Positions 26,321-35,716 of a stretch of 64,000 nt of DNA are shown one piece after another. Source of the stretch: Pseudomonas capsici (GTDB lineage Bacteria; Pseudomonadota; Gammaproteobacteria; Pseudomonadales; Pseudomonadaceae); contig NZ_JAFGZD010000005.1 of the NCBI RefSeq assembly GCF_017165765.1, positions 248,001-312,000 of the forward strand. The letters run 5' to 3'. A program made the position numbers and the translations under genes. Position 1 is the stretch's first letter, and each line of letters opens with the position of its first letter. The notes beneath the pieces are model-generated. The model saw only the letters and a program-made list of their open reading frames with translations. It ran no database searches and was not told where the DNA came from.

Positions 26321-27247
26321 TCAGTAAAGACTGGGTATCACGATCTCGTCGCTGCGCTGGACCCCGGCGGTAAAGGCGCGGCACAACTCGAGAAACTCTC
26401 GCATGGCAGAGGTCTGGTACTTCTGCTTGTGCCAGATGAAATAGAACTGCCGCGACAGATCCAGCTCCGGCGTATCCAAGGCCACCAAGCTGCCACGCCG
26501 AAAGGCATCGCGCAGCGCCAGCCTGGAAATGCAACCTATCCCCAGTCCTGATTCCACCGCCCGTTTGATGGCTTCGGTGTGCTCCAGCTCCAGACGCACG
26601 TTCAGCCCGTTACGGTGATGACGCAGGGCCTGATCGAAGGTCAGCCGCGTGCCCGAGCCTTGTTCGCGCAGGATCCAGGCTTCCTCGGTCAGTTCCTTGA
26701 GGCTGGCATGGCCGCGCTTGGCAAGGGGATGCTGCGGGGCGCAGAACACCACCAACTCATCTTCGACCCAGGACTGCACTTCGATATCGGGGTGGCTGCA
26801 ATCACCCTCGATCAGACCCAGATCAATTTCGTAATGCGCCACCTGTTGCACGATATGCGCAGTGTTCTGGACATGCAGCTTCACCTGGCTTTCCGGGTGA
26901 CGCTGCATGAATCCGCCGATCAGCAGGGTCGCCAGATAATTGCCGATGGTCAGTGTGGCACCGACTGCCAGTGAGCCGAAGCCGGACTTGCCGTTGAGCA
27001 GGTCCTCGATTTCCTTGGCCTGATCCAGCAGGGCCACCGCCTGGGGTAATAGCTGGCGCCCGGTCGCGTTGAGGCTCAGCCGTTTGCCGGCACGGTCGAA
27101 CAACTGGCAGCTGGATTGGCGTTCCAGTTCGGTGATGGAGGTGCTGGCCGCCGATTGCGAGAGGGAGAGCATGACGGCTGCCCTGGACACGCTTTCCTGC
27201 TGGGCGACCGCGACGAAGACCTGGAGCTGACGAAGAGTAAATCGCAT
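26321..27247 (-). CDS. finR: LysR-family regulator FinR
   Basis: 308 residues from ATG 27247, with N-terminal HTH (QESVSRAAVMLSLSQSAAST) and a LysR effector domain. It is divergent from fpr with 123 bases between starts. In P. putida FinR is the LysR regulator that induces fpr under oxidative stress; identity here is by family and position. An in-frame TTG-type upstream start (27322) would run into the promoter region and is rejected. Confidence 0.85.
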   Translation of the reverse strand: MRFTLRQLQVFVAVAQQESVSRAAVMLSLSQSAASTSITELERQSSCQLFDRAGKRLSLNATGRQLLPQAVALLDQAKEIEDLLNGKSGFGSLAVGATLTIGNYLATLLIGGFMQRHPESQVKLHVQNTAHIVQQVAHYEIDLGLIEGDCSHPDIEVQSWVEDELVVFCAPQHPLAKRGHASLKELTEEAWILREQGSGTRLTFDQALRHHRNGLNVRLELEHTEAIKRAVESGLGIGCISRLALRDAFRRGSLVALDTPELDLSRQFYFIWHKQKYQTSAMREFLELCRAFTAGVQRSDEIVIPSLY

Positions 27248-27370
27248 ATCTATATAACCGATAACCCATATCTTGATAATTAATTTAACAGATATTGTGT
27301 CTGCCACTAGAATGTCGCGCAATAGCGCTCATACCCGGCGCAGACGAATTTTTCAGGAGTTCCCACGTAC

Positions 27371-28150
27371 ATGAGCAACATGAACCACGAGCGTGTCCTC
27401 AGCGTCCATCACTGGAACGACACTCTCTTCAGTTTCAAGTGCACCCGCGACCCAGGTCTGCGTTTCGAGAACGGTCAGTTCGTGATGATCGGTCTGCAGC
27501 AGCCCAACGGCCGCCCGCTCATGCGCGCCTATTCGATTGCCAGCCCGAACTGGGAAGAGCATCTGGAATTCTTCAGCATCAAGGTACCCGATGGTCCGCT
27601 GACTTCGCAGTTGCAGCACCTGAAGGAAGGCGACGAGATCATCATCAGCAAGAAGCCTACGGGCACTCTGGTGCTGGACGACCTCAAGCCCGGCAAGCAC
27701 CTGTACCTGCTGAGCACCGGCACTGGCCTGGCACCTTTCATGAGCGTCATTCAGGACCCGGAAACCTACGAGCGTTTCGAGAAGGTCATTCTGTGCCACG
27801 GCGTACGTTACGTGAACGAAGTCGCCTACCGCGAATTCATCACCGAGCACCTGCCGCAGAACGAGTTCTTCGGTGAAGCGCTGCGCGAGAAACTGATCTA
27901 CTACCCGACCGTTACCCGTGAGCCTTTTGAGAACGAAGGCCGCCTGACCGATCTGATGCGCAGTGGCAAGCTGTTCAGCGACATCGGTCTGCCACCGATC
28001 AATCCTCAGGACGACCGTGCCATGCTGTGCGGCAGCCCGAGCATGCTCGATGAAACCAGCGAAGTGCTGAACAGCTTCGGTCTGACGGTTTCCCCACGTA
28101 TGCGTGAGCCGGGCGACTACCTGATCGAGCGTGCATTCGTCGAGAAGTAA
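27371..28150 (+). CDS. fpr: Ferredoxin-NADP+ reductase
   Basis: FAD flavoprotein that moves electrons between NADPH and ferredoxin/flavodoxin and is part of oxidative-stress defence. The 259-residue protein has the FAD motif RAYSIASPN, the NADP-binding loop STGTGLAPF and a C-terminus ending AFVEK, as in the bacterial Fpr subclass. The start ATG 27371 follows AGGAGTTCCCACGTAC. It is probably controlled by divergent finR. Confidence 0.96.
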   Translation: MSNMNHERVLSVHHWNDTLFSFKCTRDPGLRFENGQFVMIGLQQPNGRPLMRAYSIASPNWEEHLEFFSIKVPDGPLTSQLQHLKEGDEIIISKKPTGTLVLDDLKPGKHLYLLSTGTGLAPFMSVIQDPETYERFEKVILCHGVRYVNEVAYREFITEHLPQNEFFGEALREKLIYYPTVTREPFENEGRLTDLMRSGKLFSDIGLPPINPQDDRAMLCGSPSMLDETSEVLNSFGLTVSPRMREPGDYLIERAFVEK

Positions 28151-28162
28151 GCCGTTTTGATG

Positions 28163-28198
28163 AAAACCGCCTCCCTCTCATGAGCGAGGCGGTTTTTT
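28163..28198. terminator. Bidirectional terminator between fpr and trmO
   Basis: AAAACCGCCTC pairs with GAGGCGGTTTT, with T-runs on both strands. It lies 12 bases after fpr and overlaps the trmO stop codon. Confidence 0.85.
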
Positions 28199-28904
28199 AT
28201 TGGGCGGGATTTATGGCTGGAACAACCTCAAGCACCCGGATCAGCCCCGGCTGCGGATAGTGCCAGCGCACATCCATATCCCAGAACTGCGCGCCATAGC
28301 GACGTTCCGGTGCAGGTATCTGATAGGCCGGGCGCGGGTCCTGAGCCAGGCATTGTTCAATCAGTTCCACCAGCGGCTCGCCCAGACGTTGCCCGTGTTC
28401 ACGGGCTTGCAGCAGGGCGCTGTCCTGCCAGTGGACGGGGATCGATTGCGGGGCCGCGCTGGCGATGCTGTTGGTAGCCTCTGTCAGGGCGTCGGCATAA
28501 GGCACATAGGGCTTGATATCCAGCACCGGCGTGCCGTCCAGCAGGTCGATACCGGAAATCCAGAGCCGACCCGCTTCAACCTTGTCCAGTCTGACCACCG
28601 ATTGCCCGATGCCATTGGGGCGATGGGTTGCGCGGGTGGCGAACACGCCCATGGACTGATTGCCACCCAGGCGCGGCGGGCGCACCTTGAGCCGTGGCTT
28701 GTCCTCCAGAGCCTGATGGAACAGAAACAGCAGCCAGACATGGCTGACCTGTTCCAGACCTTGTACGGCTTCGCCCTGATCAAAGGGCGCCACCAGCTCC
28801 AGGCAGCCACGGGCGGCGGGAGCCAGTTGTGGCTGGCGCGGGATCGCGAACTTCTCCTTGAAACAGGAACGCACGAAACCGACAGGGGAGACGTTGTAGT
28901 TCAC
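28197..28904 (-). CDS. trmO: tRNA (t6A37) N6-methyltransferase TrmO
   Basis: Methylates threonylcarbamoyladenosine 37 of tRNA-Thr to m6t6A using AdoMet. The 235-residue protein starts with MNYNVSPVGFVRS and has the TsaA beta-barrel domain: VSHVWLLFLFH, FATRATHRPNGIGQS and LDGTPVLDIKPYVPYAD. The remaining C-terminal domain is typical of the gammaproteobacterial enzyme. yehS lies 3 bases upstream on the same strand. Confidence 0.92.
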   Translation of the reverse strand: MNYNVSPVGFVRSCFKEKFAIPRQPQLAPAARGCLELVAPFDQGEAVQGLEQVSHVWLLFLFHQALEDKPRLKVRPPRLGGNQSMGVFATRATHRPNGIGQSVVRLDKVEAGRLWISGIDLLDGTPVLDIKPYVPYADALTEATNSIASAAPQSIPVHWQDSALLQAREHGQRLGEPLVELIEQCLAQDPRPAYQIPAPERRYGAQFWDMDVRWHYPQPGLIRVLEVVPAINPAQ

Positions 28905-28907
28905 GGA

Positions 28908-29369
28908 TCAGCCACGTACGCGCAAGGTCAGGCCCTTGAGGAAGTTGCGCAGGAACTGGTCGCCGCACTCACGGTAGTTGTTGTGGCCCACCTTGCGAAA
29001 CAGAGCGCTGAGTTCCGGTTTGGACACCGGGAAATTAACGGACTTGAGAATCTCGTGCAGGTCGTCTTCCTTGAGCTCGAAGGCGACACGCAGCTTCTTG
29101 AGCACGATATTGTTGGTGACCGGCAGTTCGATGGGCTGTGGTGGGCGGCTGTCGTCCTTGCCGCGCTTGAAGATCACCAGACCGTCGAGGAAGTGCGCCA
29201 TGACCTCGTCACTGCAATCGAGATAGCCTTCTTCGTCTTCCTTTTTGGTAAAGGCGATCACGTCGTTGCGAGTCGTCTCGAAGCCGGCGAGGCGGGTGAT
29301 CTCGACAATCTTGTTGTCGCTGATATCCAGCATGTAGCGCACGCTGCGCAGTACATCGTTGTTCATCAT
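28908..29369 (-). CDS. yehS: DUF1456 family protein YehS
   Basis: 153 residues with two copies of the same helical unit: NNDVLRSVRYMLD...VIAFTKKEDEEGY and NNIVLKKLRVAFELKEDDL...CGDQFLRNFLKGL. This is the DUF1456/YehS family of unknown function. The start MMNNDVLRS aligns with the E. coli YehS start. Its stop is 3 bases before trmO, so the two may be co-transcribed; a shared role is not established. Confidence 0.85.
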   Translation of the reverse strand: MMNNDVLRSVRYMLDISDNKIVEITRLAGFETTRNDVIAFTKKEDEEGYLDCSDEVMAHFLDGLVIFKRGKDDSRPPQPIELPVTNNIVLKKLRVAFELKEDDLHEILKSVNFPVSKPELSALFRKVGHNNYRECGDQFLRNFLKGLTLRVRG

Positions 29370-29430
29370 GAGGCGTGTATCCTGGTAAGTCGTTGTAACG
29401 TTGCATGTGCCATGCACAGTGAAAGCGGGT

Positions 29431-30141
29431 TCAGAATTTTTCCTTGGCCGTCATGTAGCGCCATTGGCCTTCAGGCAGCTTGCCCATGGAGACGCCACCG
29501 ATGCGGATGCGCCGGATCGCGACGATCTTGAGGCCTACGGCCTCGCACAGTTGGGCGATGATCCCCGGTTGCGGGTTCTTCATGGCAAAGCGCAGGCGGT
29601 TCTCGTTCTGCCAGCTGGCTTTGACGGCGGGCAATTCCTTGCCTTTGTAGCTCAGGCCATGGTTCAGGCGATTGAGACCGTGGGCAACCATCTCGCCCGA
29701 GACTTCCACGATATATTCCTGCTCTATCTTGCTGCGGTCGTCGGTGAGCTTGCGCAGGATTTTCCAGTCCTGGCTGAACACCATCAGGCCGCTGGCATTG
29801 GCTTGCAGGGTCGAAATCGCTTCAAGACGCATGAAGTGGCCCTTGAGCGGGCGCTTGCCGAAACTGTGTTCCTGGGAGAGGGTGCCCGGGGTGATCAGTT
29901 TCAGAGCGCTTTCAACGCTTGCCGACGCCGGCTTGTGCAGAATGATCGTGACGGCTTCCGGGGCTTCGGCCCTGGCATCCGGGCTGAGTTCGACCTTCTG
30001 GCTCCCGACCTTGAACTGCGGCTCTTCGATCACCTCGCCATCCACGGTCACCCAGCCGCCCTCGATATACAGTTCAGCCTCCCGACGGGAGCAGCCGATC
30101 AGTTCGATAAGGCGTTTGGAAAGGCGAATGGGGTCTGTCAT
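29431..30141 (-). CDS. RluF-like pseudouridine-synthase-family protein with altered active site
   Basis: 236 residues with an N-terminal S4 RNA-binding domain (LSKRLIELIGCSRREAELYIEGGWVTVDG). The following domain follows the RsuA/RluB/E/F fold: HFMRLEAISTLQANASGL, then KIEQEYIVEV and a C-terminal RIRIGGVSMGKLPEGQWR. In active relatives the catalytic motif is GRLDxDSxGL; here the aligned residues read STLQANASGL, so Gln stands where the catalytic Asp should be. The RQIRRM motif is also replaced (PGIIAQL). It may bind rRNA without catalysis, or use another residue. Annotated RluF in many Pseudomonas by similarity. Confidence 0.8.
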   Translation of the reverse strand: MTDPIRLSKRLIELIGCSRREAELYIEGGWVTVDGEVIEEPQFKVGSQKVELSPDARAEAPEAVTIILHKPASASVESALKLITPGTLSQEHSFGKRPLKGHFMRLEAISTLQANASGLMVFSQDWKILRKLTDDRSKIEQEYIVEVSGEMVAHGLNRLNHGLSYKGKELPAVKASWQNENRLRFAMKNPQPGIIAQLCEAVGLKIVAIRRIRIGGVSMGKLPEGQWRYMTAKEKF

Positions 30142-30270
30142 GAAAAGAAGCCGTTACTGATGGGAAAGGCGCCATTGTACCCGTGCACGTCTGATAATCG
30201 GTGCGAATAATTGACGGATGCATGCAGCGGCGTCGCGGCCAAGGCTTTTCTCGACAGCCAGGTAGCGCTT

Positions 30271-30702
30271 CTAGCGTCGCATTCTCAGGATCGGATAAGG
30301 CTGCCCCAGCCCGTCCAGTTCGCTGCGGTGGATCACCTCGAAACCCTGGCTGCGATAAAACCCCATGGCCTGCGGGTTCTGTTCGTTGACGTCCAGTTCG
30401 TTGATATGGAAATGCCCGATGGCATGATCGAGCAATTGCTTGCCCAGACCCAGGCCGCGGTGTTCGGGGTCGACGAACAGCATTTCCAGCTTGTAACGAC
30501 TGATGCCTGCAAAGCCTGTGATCTTCTGTTGCGTGTCGCGGGTACAGAACAGCGTGACCGAGCCCAGATACTGCGTGAATAGCAGTTCTTTGAGCATGAC
30601 GATGTAGCTGTCGGGCAGGAAGTCGTGGGTCGCCCTTACCGAGCGTTCCCAGAGATTGGCCAGTTCCTGAAAGTCGTTTTGCTCTGGGGTGTACAGGTCC
30701 AT
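30271..30702 (-). CDS. GNAT-family N-acetyltransferase
   Basis: 143 residues from ATG 30702 (MDLYTPEQNDFQEL). The acetyl-CoA loop is seen in LFVDPEHRGLGLGKQLLDHA, and the C-terminal NPQAMGFYRSQGFEVIHRSE is typical of the YjaB/YafP-like GNAT group. The substrate is unknown. The rimO terminator lies upstream of it, so it should have its own promoter. An upstream open frame back to 30774 would cross that terminator and is rejected. Confidence 0.85.
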   Translation of the reverse strand: MDLYTPEQNDFQELANLWERSVRATHDFLPDSYIVMLKELLFTQYLGSVTLFCTRDTQQKITGFAGISRYKLEMLFVDPEHRGLGLGKQLLDHAIGHFHINELDVNEQNPQAMGFYRSQGFEVIHRSELDGLGQPYPILRMRR

Positions 30703-30752
30703 TTCGATGGGCTCTTGTGGCGGGTCTGGATAAGTAGACAACCGGGACCGAT

Positions 30753-30784
30753 AAAAAAGCCCCGCCGTTTTCAAGGGCGGGGCT
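30753..30784 (-). terminator. rimO terminator
   Basis: Minus-strand hairpin AGCCCCGCC/GGCGGGGCT with a T-run, 22 bases after the rimO stop. Confidence 0.88.
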
Positions 30785-30805
30785 GATCCGGCTTCAGTTT
30801 CGATT

Positions 30806-32152
30806 TCAATCGATGATTTCGGCCCACAGATCGTATTCGTCGGCGTCGGTCACGCGGCACATGATCTTGTCACCCGGTTTGACCGGGCTGTCGTCTTCGA
30901 GGCCGATATAGACGTTGCCGTCGATTTCCGGCGCATCGAAGAAGCAGCGGCCTACTGCGCCACGCTCGTCGACTTCATCGATCAGCACTTCGATTTCCTT
31001 GCCGATCTTCATCTGCAGGCGGGCAGCGCTGATGGCCTGTTGATGGGCCATGAAACGATCCCAGCGGTCCTGTTTCACGTCGTCCGGTACGATTTCAGCA
31101 TCCAGCAGATTGGCAGGCGCGCCTTCGACCGGCGAGTACTGGAAGCAGCCGACGCGGTCGAGCTGGGCTTCGGTCAGCCAGTCCAGCAGGTACTGGAAGT
31201 CTTCTTCGGTTTCGCCGGGGAAGCCGACGATGAAGGTCGAGCGGATGATCAGGTCCGGGCACTGTTCGCGCCAGTTCTTGATGCGTGCCAGGGTCTTGTC
31301 TTCAAAGGCCGGGCGCTTCATGTTCCTGAGCACTTTGGGGCTGGCGTGCTGGAACGGAATATCCAGGTACGGCAGGATTTTTCCGGCAGCCATCAGCGGG
31401 ATCAGCTCATCGACGTGCGGATATGGATAGACATAGTGCAGGCGAACCCAGACACCCAGTGAGCTGAGAGCCTGGCACAGTTCGGTCATGCGGGTCTTGA
31501 CCGGCTGGCCGTTCCAGAAGCCGGTACGGTATTTGACGTCGACGCCGTAGGCGCTGGTGTCCTGGGAAATCACCAGCAGCTCTTTCACGCCGGATTTGAC
31601 CAGACGCTGGGCTTCATCGAGTACATCGCCCACCGGACGGCTGACCAGCTTGCCGCGCATCGACGGGATGATGCAGAAGCTGCAGCTGTGGTTGCAGCCT
31701 TCGGAAATCTTCAGGTAGGCGTAGTGGCGTGGCGTCAGCTTGATACCTTGTGGCGGTACCAGATCGATCAGCGGGTTGTGGTCCAGCTTCGGCGGCACGA
31801 CCTCATGCACGGCGTTGACCACCTGCTCGTACTGCTGAGGGCCGGTGACCGACAGCACGCTCGGGTGCACGTTGCGGATGACGTTTTCGTCCACACCCAT
31901 GCAGCCGGTCACGATCACCTTGCCGTTTTCGGCAATGGCCTCGCCAATCACTTCCAGGGATTCCGCCTTGGCGGTATCGATGAAACCGCAGGTGTTGACG
32001 ACAACCACGTCGGCATCTTCGTAGGTCGGAACGACTTCGTAACCTTCCATGCGCAACTGGGTCAGGATGCGCTCGGAGTCGACCAGGGCTTTCGGGCAAC
32101 CCAGGGAAACGAATCCTACCTTGGGGGCGGACGGCGTGGTGACGGTGGACAT
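30806..32152 (-). CDS. rimO: Ribosomal protein uS12 methylthiotransferase RimO
   Basis: Radical-SAM iron-sulfur enzyme that methylthiolates Asp89 of ribosomal protein S12. ATG 32152 gives 448 residues. The N-terminal UPF0004 cysteines are in [18 protein letters not shown] and VTGCMGVDE; the radical-SAM cluster is [13 protein letters not shown] domain closes the C-terminus. It is divergent from kup, the order seen around PA0916-PA0917. Confidence 0.97.
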   Translation of the reverse strand: MSTVTTPSAPKVGFVSLGCPKALVDSERILTQLRMEGYEVVPTYEDADVVVVNTCGFIDTAKAESLEVIGEAIAENGKVIVTGCMGVDENVIRNVHPSVLSVTGPQQYEQVVNAVHEVVPPKLDHNPLIDLVPPQGIKLTPRHYAYLKISEGCNHSCSFCIIPSMRGKLVSRPVGDVLDEAQRLVKSGVKELLVISQDTSAYGVDVKYRTGFWNGQPVKTRMTELCQALSSLGVWVRLHYVYPYPHVDELIPLMAAGKILPYLDIPFQHASPKVLRNMKRPAFEDKTLARIKNWREQCPDLIIRSTFIVGFPGETEEDFQYLLDWLTEAQLDRVGCFQYSPVEGAPANLLDAEIVPDDVKQDRWDRFMAHQQAISAARLQMKIGKEIEVLIDEVDERGAVGRCFFDAPEIDGNVYIGLEDDSPVKPGDKIMCRVTDADEYDLWAEIID

Positions 32153-32410
32153 GGCAAACCTCGGCGTGAAGGGTGCCTGGCTCAATACGCGGGCACCGAT
32201 TGGGCGCTTGGTGCGCCTCTGATCAAAAAGTGCGCAATTCTAGCGATGAGTGCGTGCGATGACCAGTGTTAAACAGAGAATTACGACGAGTGCTGCGCTA
32301 TGCTTCGCGGCGTTGCGCCAACGCGTGTCAATAATTGGCGTGATCGGAATTGTTACGTGGTGTGAAGTTCATAGTGCTTTGGGCCTCAAGTCTTGTTTCA
32401 GGAGTATTGG

Positions 32411-34306
32411 ATGAGTCAGGCAAGCAGTCATGCTGAGACTGGAAGCACTGCAAAACCCTTGGGGCTGCTGATCGCGGCCGTGGGCGTGGTGTATGGGGAT
32501 ATCGGTACGAGCCCGCTGTATACGCTCAAGGAGGTCTTTCAGGGGGGATATGGGGTCGAAGTCACCCATGACGCGATACTGGGCATCCTGTCGCTGATTT
32601 TCTGGTCGTTGATCTGGGTGGTGTCGTTCAAGTACATGGTTTTCATCCTGCGCGCCGACAACCAGGGTGAAGGCGGGATCATGGCCCTGACCGCCCTGGC
32701 GCGACGTGCCACGACTCACTATCCCAGGCTGCAAATGCTGATGGTGGTGTTCGGTCTGTTCGGGGCGGCTCTGTTCTATGGCGACAGCATGATTACTCCG
32801 GCGGTGTCGGTACTGTCGGCGATGGAAGGTCTGGAGCTGGCCTTCGACGGGCTCGAGCACTGGATCGTGCCCATGGCGCTGGTGGTGCTGGTCGGCCTGT
32901 TTCTGATCCAGAAGCACGGGACGGCACGCATCGGCGTGTTGTTCGGGCCGGTGATGGTGACCTGGTTTCTGGTGCTAGGTGCGCTGGGTATCTACGGCAT
33001 CATGCATTCGCCTGAAGTGCTCAATGCCGTGAATCCGATGTGGGCGATCCGGTTCTTCATTCTGCATCCGGGCATCGGGGTCGCTATTCTCGGTGCCGTG
33101 GTGCTGGCGCTGACCGGTGCCGAGGCGCTGTACGCCGACATGGGGCACTTCGGACGCAAGCCTATCTCAAGGGCCTGGTTCATCCTGGTACTGCCTGCGC
33201 TGCTGCTCAACTACTTCGGGCAGGGCGCGCTGGTCCTGGAAAACCCCGAGGCGATACGCAACCCGTTCTATCTGCTGGCACCGGGCTGGGCGCTGCTGCC
33301 GCTGATCGGGCTGTCGACACTGGCCACTGTCATCGCTTCCCAGGCGGTGATCTCCGGTGCGTTCTCCATGACCCTGCAGGCTATCCAGCTCGGTTACATC
33401 CCGCGCATGTACATCCAGCACACTTCCAGTGATGCACAGGGCCAGATTTATATCGGTGCCGTGAACTGGGCATTGATGGTGGGTGTGGTATTGCTGGTAA
33501 TCGGCTTCGAGTCTTCCGGCGCGCTGGCTTCGGCTTATGGCGTTGCCGTGACCGGCACCATGCTCTGCACCACGATTCTGGTGTCGTCGGTAATGCTGCT
33601 GTTGTGGAAATGGCCGGCAGTGCTGGCGGTTCCCTTGCTGCTGGGCCTGCTGTTGGTGGACGGCCTGTTCTTTGCTGCCAACGTGCCGAAAGTCGTGCAG
33701 GGCGGTGCCTTCCCGGTGCTGGCAGGCGCGGCGCTGTTCATCCTGATGACCACCTGGAAACGTGGCAAGCAATTGCTGGCCGATCGGATCGATGAGGGCG
33801 GTCTGCCGTTGCCGATCTTCATCGGCAGCATTCGCGTGCAGCCACCGCACCGGGTGCAGGGCACTGCCGTGTTCCTGACGGCACGCAGCGATGCCGTGCC
33901 CCATGCGCTGCTGCATAACATGCTGCACAACCAGGTGCTTCACGAGCAGGTGGTATTGCTGACGGTGGTCTATGAGGACCGGCCACGGGTGCCGGCCCAT
34001 GAGCGTTTCGAAGTGGAGTCCTATGGTGAGGGCTTCTACCGGGTGATCCTGCACTTCGGCTTTATCGACGAGCCGGACGTACCGGCTGCGCTGGCGCTGT
34101 GTCATCTGGACGATCTGGATTTCAGCCCGATGCGCACCACGTACTTCCTGAGCCGCGAAACCGTCATTCCGTCCAAGATGGTGGGCATGGCGCGTTGGCG
34201 TGAGGCGCTGTTCGCGTTCATGCTCAAGAACGCCAACGGCAACCTGCGCTTCTTCAAGCTGCCGTATAACCGGGTGATCGAGTTGGGTACCCAGGTCGAG
34301 ATGTAG
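32411..34306 (+). CDS. kup: Low-affinity potassium transporter Kup
   Basis: Inner-membrane K+/H+ symporter. ATG 32411 gives 631 residues. The signature [19 protein letters not shown] lies in the first of about 12 membrane segments, and the cytoplasmic C-terminal tail begins near residue 470. GGIMALTAL and [16 protein letters not shown] are family motifs. It is preceded by a TTTCAGGAGTATTGG ribosome site. Confidence 0.96.
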   Translation: MSQASSHAETGSTAKPLGLLIAAVGVVYGDIGTSPLYTLKEVFQGGYGVEVTHDAILGILSLIFWSLIWVVSFKYMVFILRADNQGEGGIMALTALARRATTHYPRLQMLMVVFGLFGAALFYGDSMITPAVSVLSAMEGLELAFDGLEHWIVPMALVVLVGLFLIQKHGTARIGVLFGPVMVTWFLVLGALGIYGIMHSPEVLNAVNPMWAIRFFILHPGIGVAILGAVVLALTGAEALYADMGHFGRKPISRAWFILVLPALLLNYFGQGALVLENPEAIRNPFYLLAPGWALLPLIGLSTLATVIASQAVISGAFSMTLQAIQLGYIPRMYIQHTSSDAQGQIYIGAVNWALMVGVVLLVIGFESSGALASAYGVAVTGTMLCTTILVSSVMLLLWKWPAVLAVPLLLGLLLVDGLFFAANVPKVVQGGAFPVLAGAALFILMTTWKRGKQLLADRIDEGGLPLPIFIGSIRVQPPHRVQGTAVFLTARSDAVPHALLHNMLHNQVLHEQVVLLTVVYEDRPRVPAHERFEVESYGEGFYRVILHFGFIDEPDVPAALALCHLDDLDFSPMRTTYFLSRETVIPSKMVGMARWREALFAFMLKNANGNLRFFKLPYNRVIELGTQVEM

Positions 34307-34323
34307 CGTTTTCCCTGGCGCAC

Positions 34324-34359
34324 AAAAAATCCCGGTCACCTCGCGGTGCCGGGATTTTT
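34324..34359. terminator. Bidirectional terminator between kup and acvB
   Basis: AAAAAATCCCGG with an inner GTCACC/GGTG extension pairs with CCGGGATTTTT; A-run and T-run on either side serve both convergent genes. Confidence 0.88.
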
Positions 34360-34378
34360 CATGGCTGTCTGTCAGGGC

Positions 34379-35716
34379 TTATTGAGCGGCAGGCTTGCCT
34401 TGCCACTTGTTGATCGCATTGATCAGGCGCTTGGCCAGTGCCGGGTAATCTTCATCGAAGTGATGACCACCCGGTAGCTCGATGACTTCACCGACCGCTG
34501 TGGTGTCGGTGCAGCCGCTGGTTTTCTTTTCTTCCAAGCCATAGACGCAAAGCACTTTGGACGCCGGTAGCTTGGCCATTTCAGGGCCTGTAGTCGCTTC
34601 CTTGCCGGCATTGCCGAGCCAGCCGTCTACGTGAATCTCGAAGCTGCCGGAGCGTGCGAAGGCCAGCAGGATGATCCCGTCGATGCGGTTCTGGTCTTCC
34701 GGCGCCAGGCGGTTATAGACCGCAGGCATGACATCGGCACCGAAGGAATAACCGGCCAGGATGAAGCGCTTGGTGCCCCACTTCTGGCGGTAGTGGTTCA
34801 TCAGGTCGGTGAGGTCGATGGCGGTCTGTTCCGGCGTCTTGTGCTCCCAGTAGTAGCGCAGTACATCGATGCCGACCACTGGATAACCCATCTTCGCCAT
34901 ATCGCCGGCTACGACCTTGTCCAGATCGCGCCAGCCGCCGTCGCCGGACATGAACAGGGTCACGGTGTCGGCGCTCTGGTTGGCAGCCACAGGCACTTCA
35001 ACTGTCGGGATGCCCAGGCCGCCAGCGTCGTTTTCGCCCAGCAGCAGGTGACGAAGCTCGGTGTTGAGCACCTGCGGCAGAGAGATGTCGTAATCGCTGA
35101 TGCTGGTTTCGGCATTCGTCTGATCGCGTACGAAAGCGGCGCTCGGGTCGTCCGGGGCGTCGTTCCAGGCGGCCAGCCAGTGGCCGTGCGGTGCCTTCTG
35201 CGGCAGCGGAACGTCGCAGATCTGCGGCGGAGTTTCGTCCTGTTCCACGACCGGAGGAGGATTGGAAACATGCTCCAGAGCAAAGCCGACTGAGATGGCC
35301 TGGGCCTTGTCGTCCTTCTGTTCGGCCAGCCAGCGCCATGCCAGCGTAGCGCCCGGGCCAATGCCGCCGACAACCAGCGGCGCACCCTCGAGTTTTTGCA
35401 GGGCGTTCTGGAAAGTCTTCTGTTGCAGGACGCAATCATCCTTGGGCAGGACCACTTGAACGATGCGCGCCGAGGCGTCCTTGCTGATGGCCAGCAGTTG
35501 CTTGTCCGTCAGCATTTCTTCAGCAGTCACGGCCAGGGCAATCCGGGTCTTGACCTTGGTCGCCGGTGTGACACTGGTCAGGGGCGTGCCATCGTCAAGG
35601 CTCAGGCGCTCAAGGCTGGCAGGTGGAGCGGGGCGAGTCCATAGCCAGAACCCGAGTGCCGCCAGCAGAACAACACCCAGGGCAGCGAGCAAATAGCGCG
35701 AAAAGCGTCGAATCAT
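34379..35716 (-). CDS. acvB: AcvB/VirJ-family aminoacyl-phosphatidylglycerol hydrolase
   Basis: 445 residues. An N-terminal membrane anchor (YLLAALGVVLLAALGFWLW) is followed by a periplasmic alpha/beta-hydrolase of the VirJ/AcvB family. The nucleophile serine is in AGYSFGADVMP and the histidine in GGHHFDEDY. Related proteins hydrolyse lysyl- or alanyl-phosphatidylglycerol made by MprF (PA0919 next to PA0920 in P. aeruginosa). The mprF stop and this start overlap by one base (TGATG), which supports coupling of synthesis and removal of the modified lipid. Confidence 0.85.
   Translation of the reverse strand: MIRRFSRYLLAALGVVLLAALGFWLWTRPAPPASLERLSLDDGTPLTSVTPATKVKTRIALAVTAEEMLTDKQLLAISKDASARIVQVVLPKDDCVLQQKTFQNALQKLEGAPLVVGGIGPGATLAWRWLAEQKDDKAQAISVGFALEHVSNPPPVVEQDETPPQICDVPLPQKAPHGHWLAAWNDAPDDPSAAFVRDQTNAETSISDYDISLPQVLNTELRHLLLGENDAGGLGIPTVEVPVAANQSADTVTLFMSGDGGWRDLDKVVAGDMAKMGYPVVGIDVLRYYWEHKTPEQTAIDLTDLMNHYRQKWGTKRFILAGYSFGADVMPAVYNRLAPEDQNRIDGIILLAFARSGSFEIHVDGWLGNAGKEATTGPEMAKLPASKVLCVYGLEEKKTSGCTDTTAVGEVIELPGGHHFDEDYPALAKRLINAINKWQGKPAAQ

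Noticed and set aside
30703..30774. N-terminal extension of the GNAT protein
   Set aside because: It would cross the rimO terminator hairpin and adds residues outside the GNAT fold.
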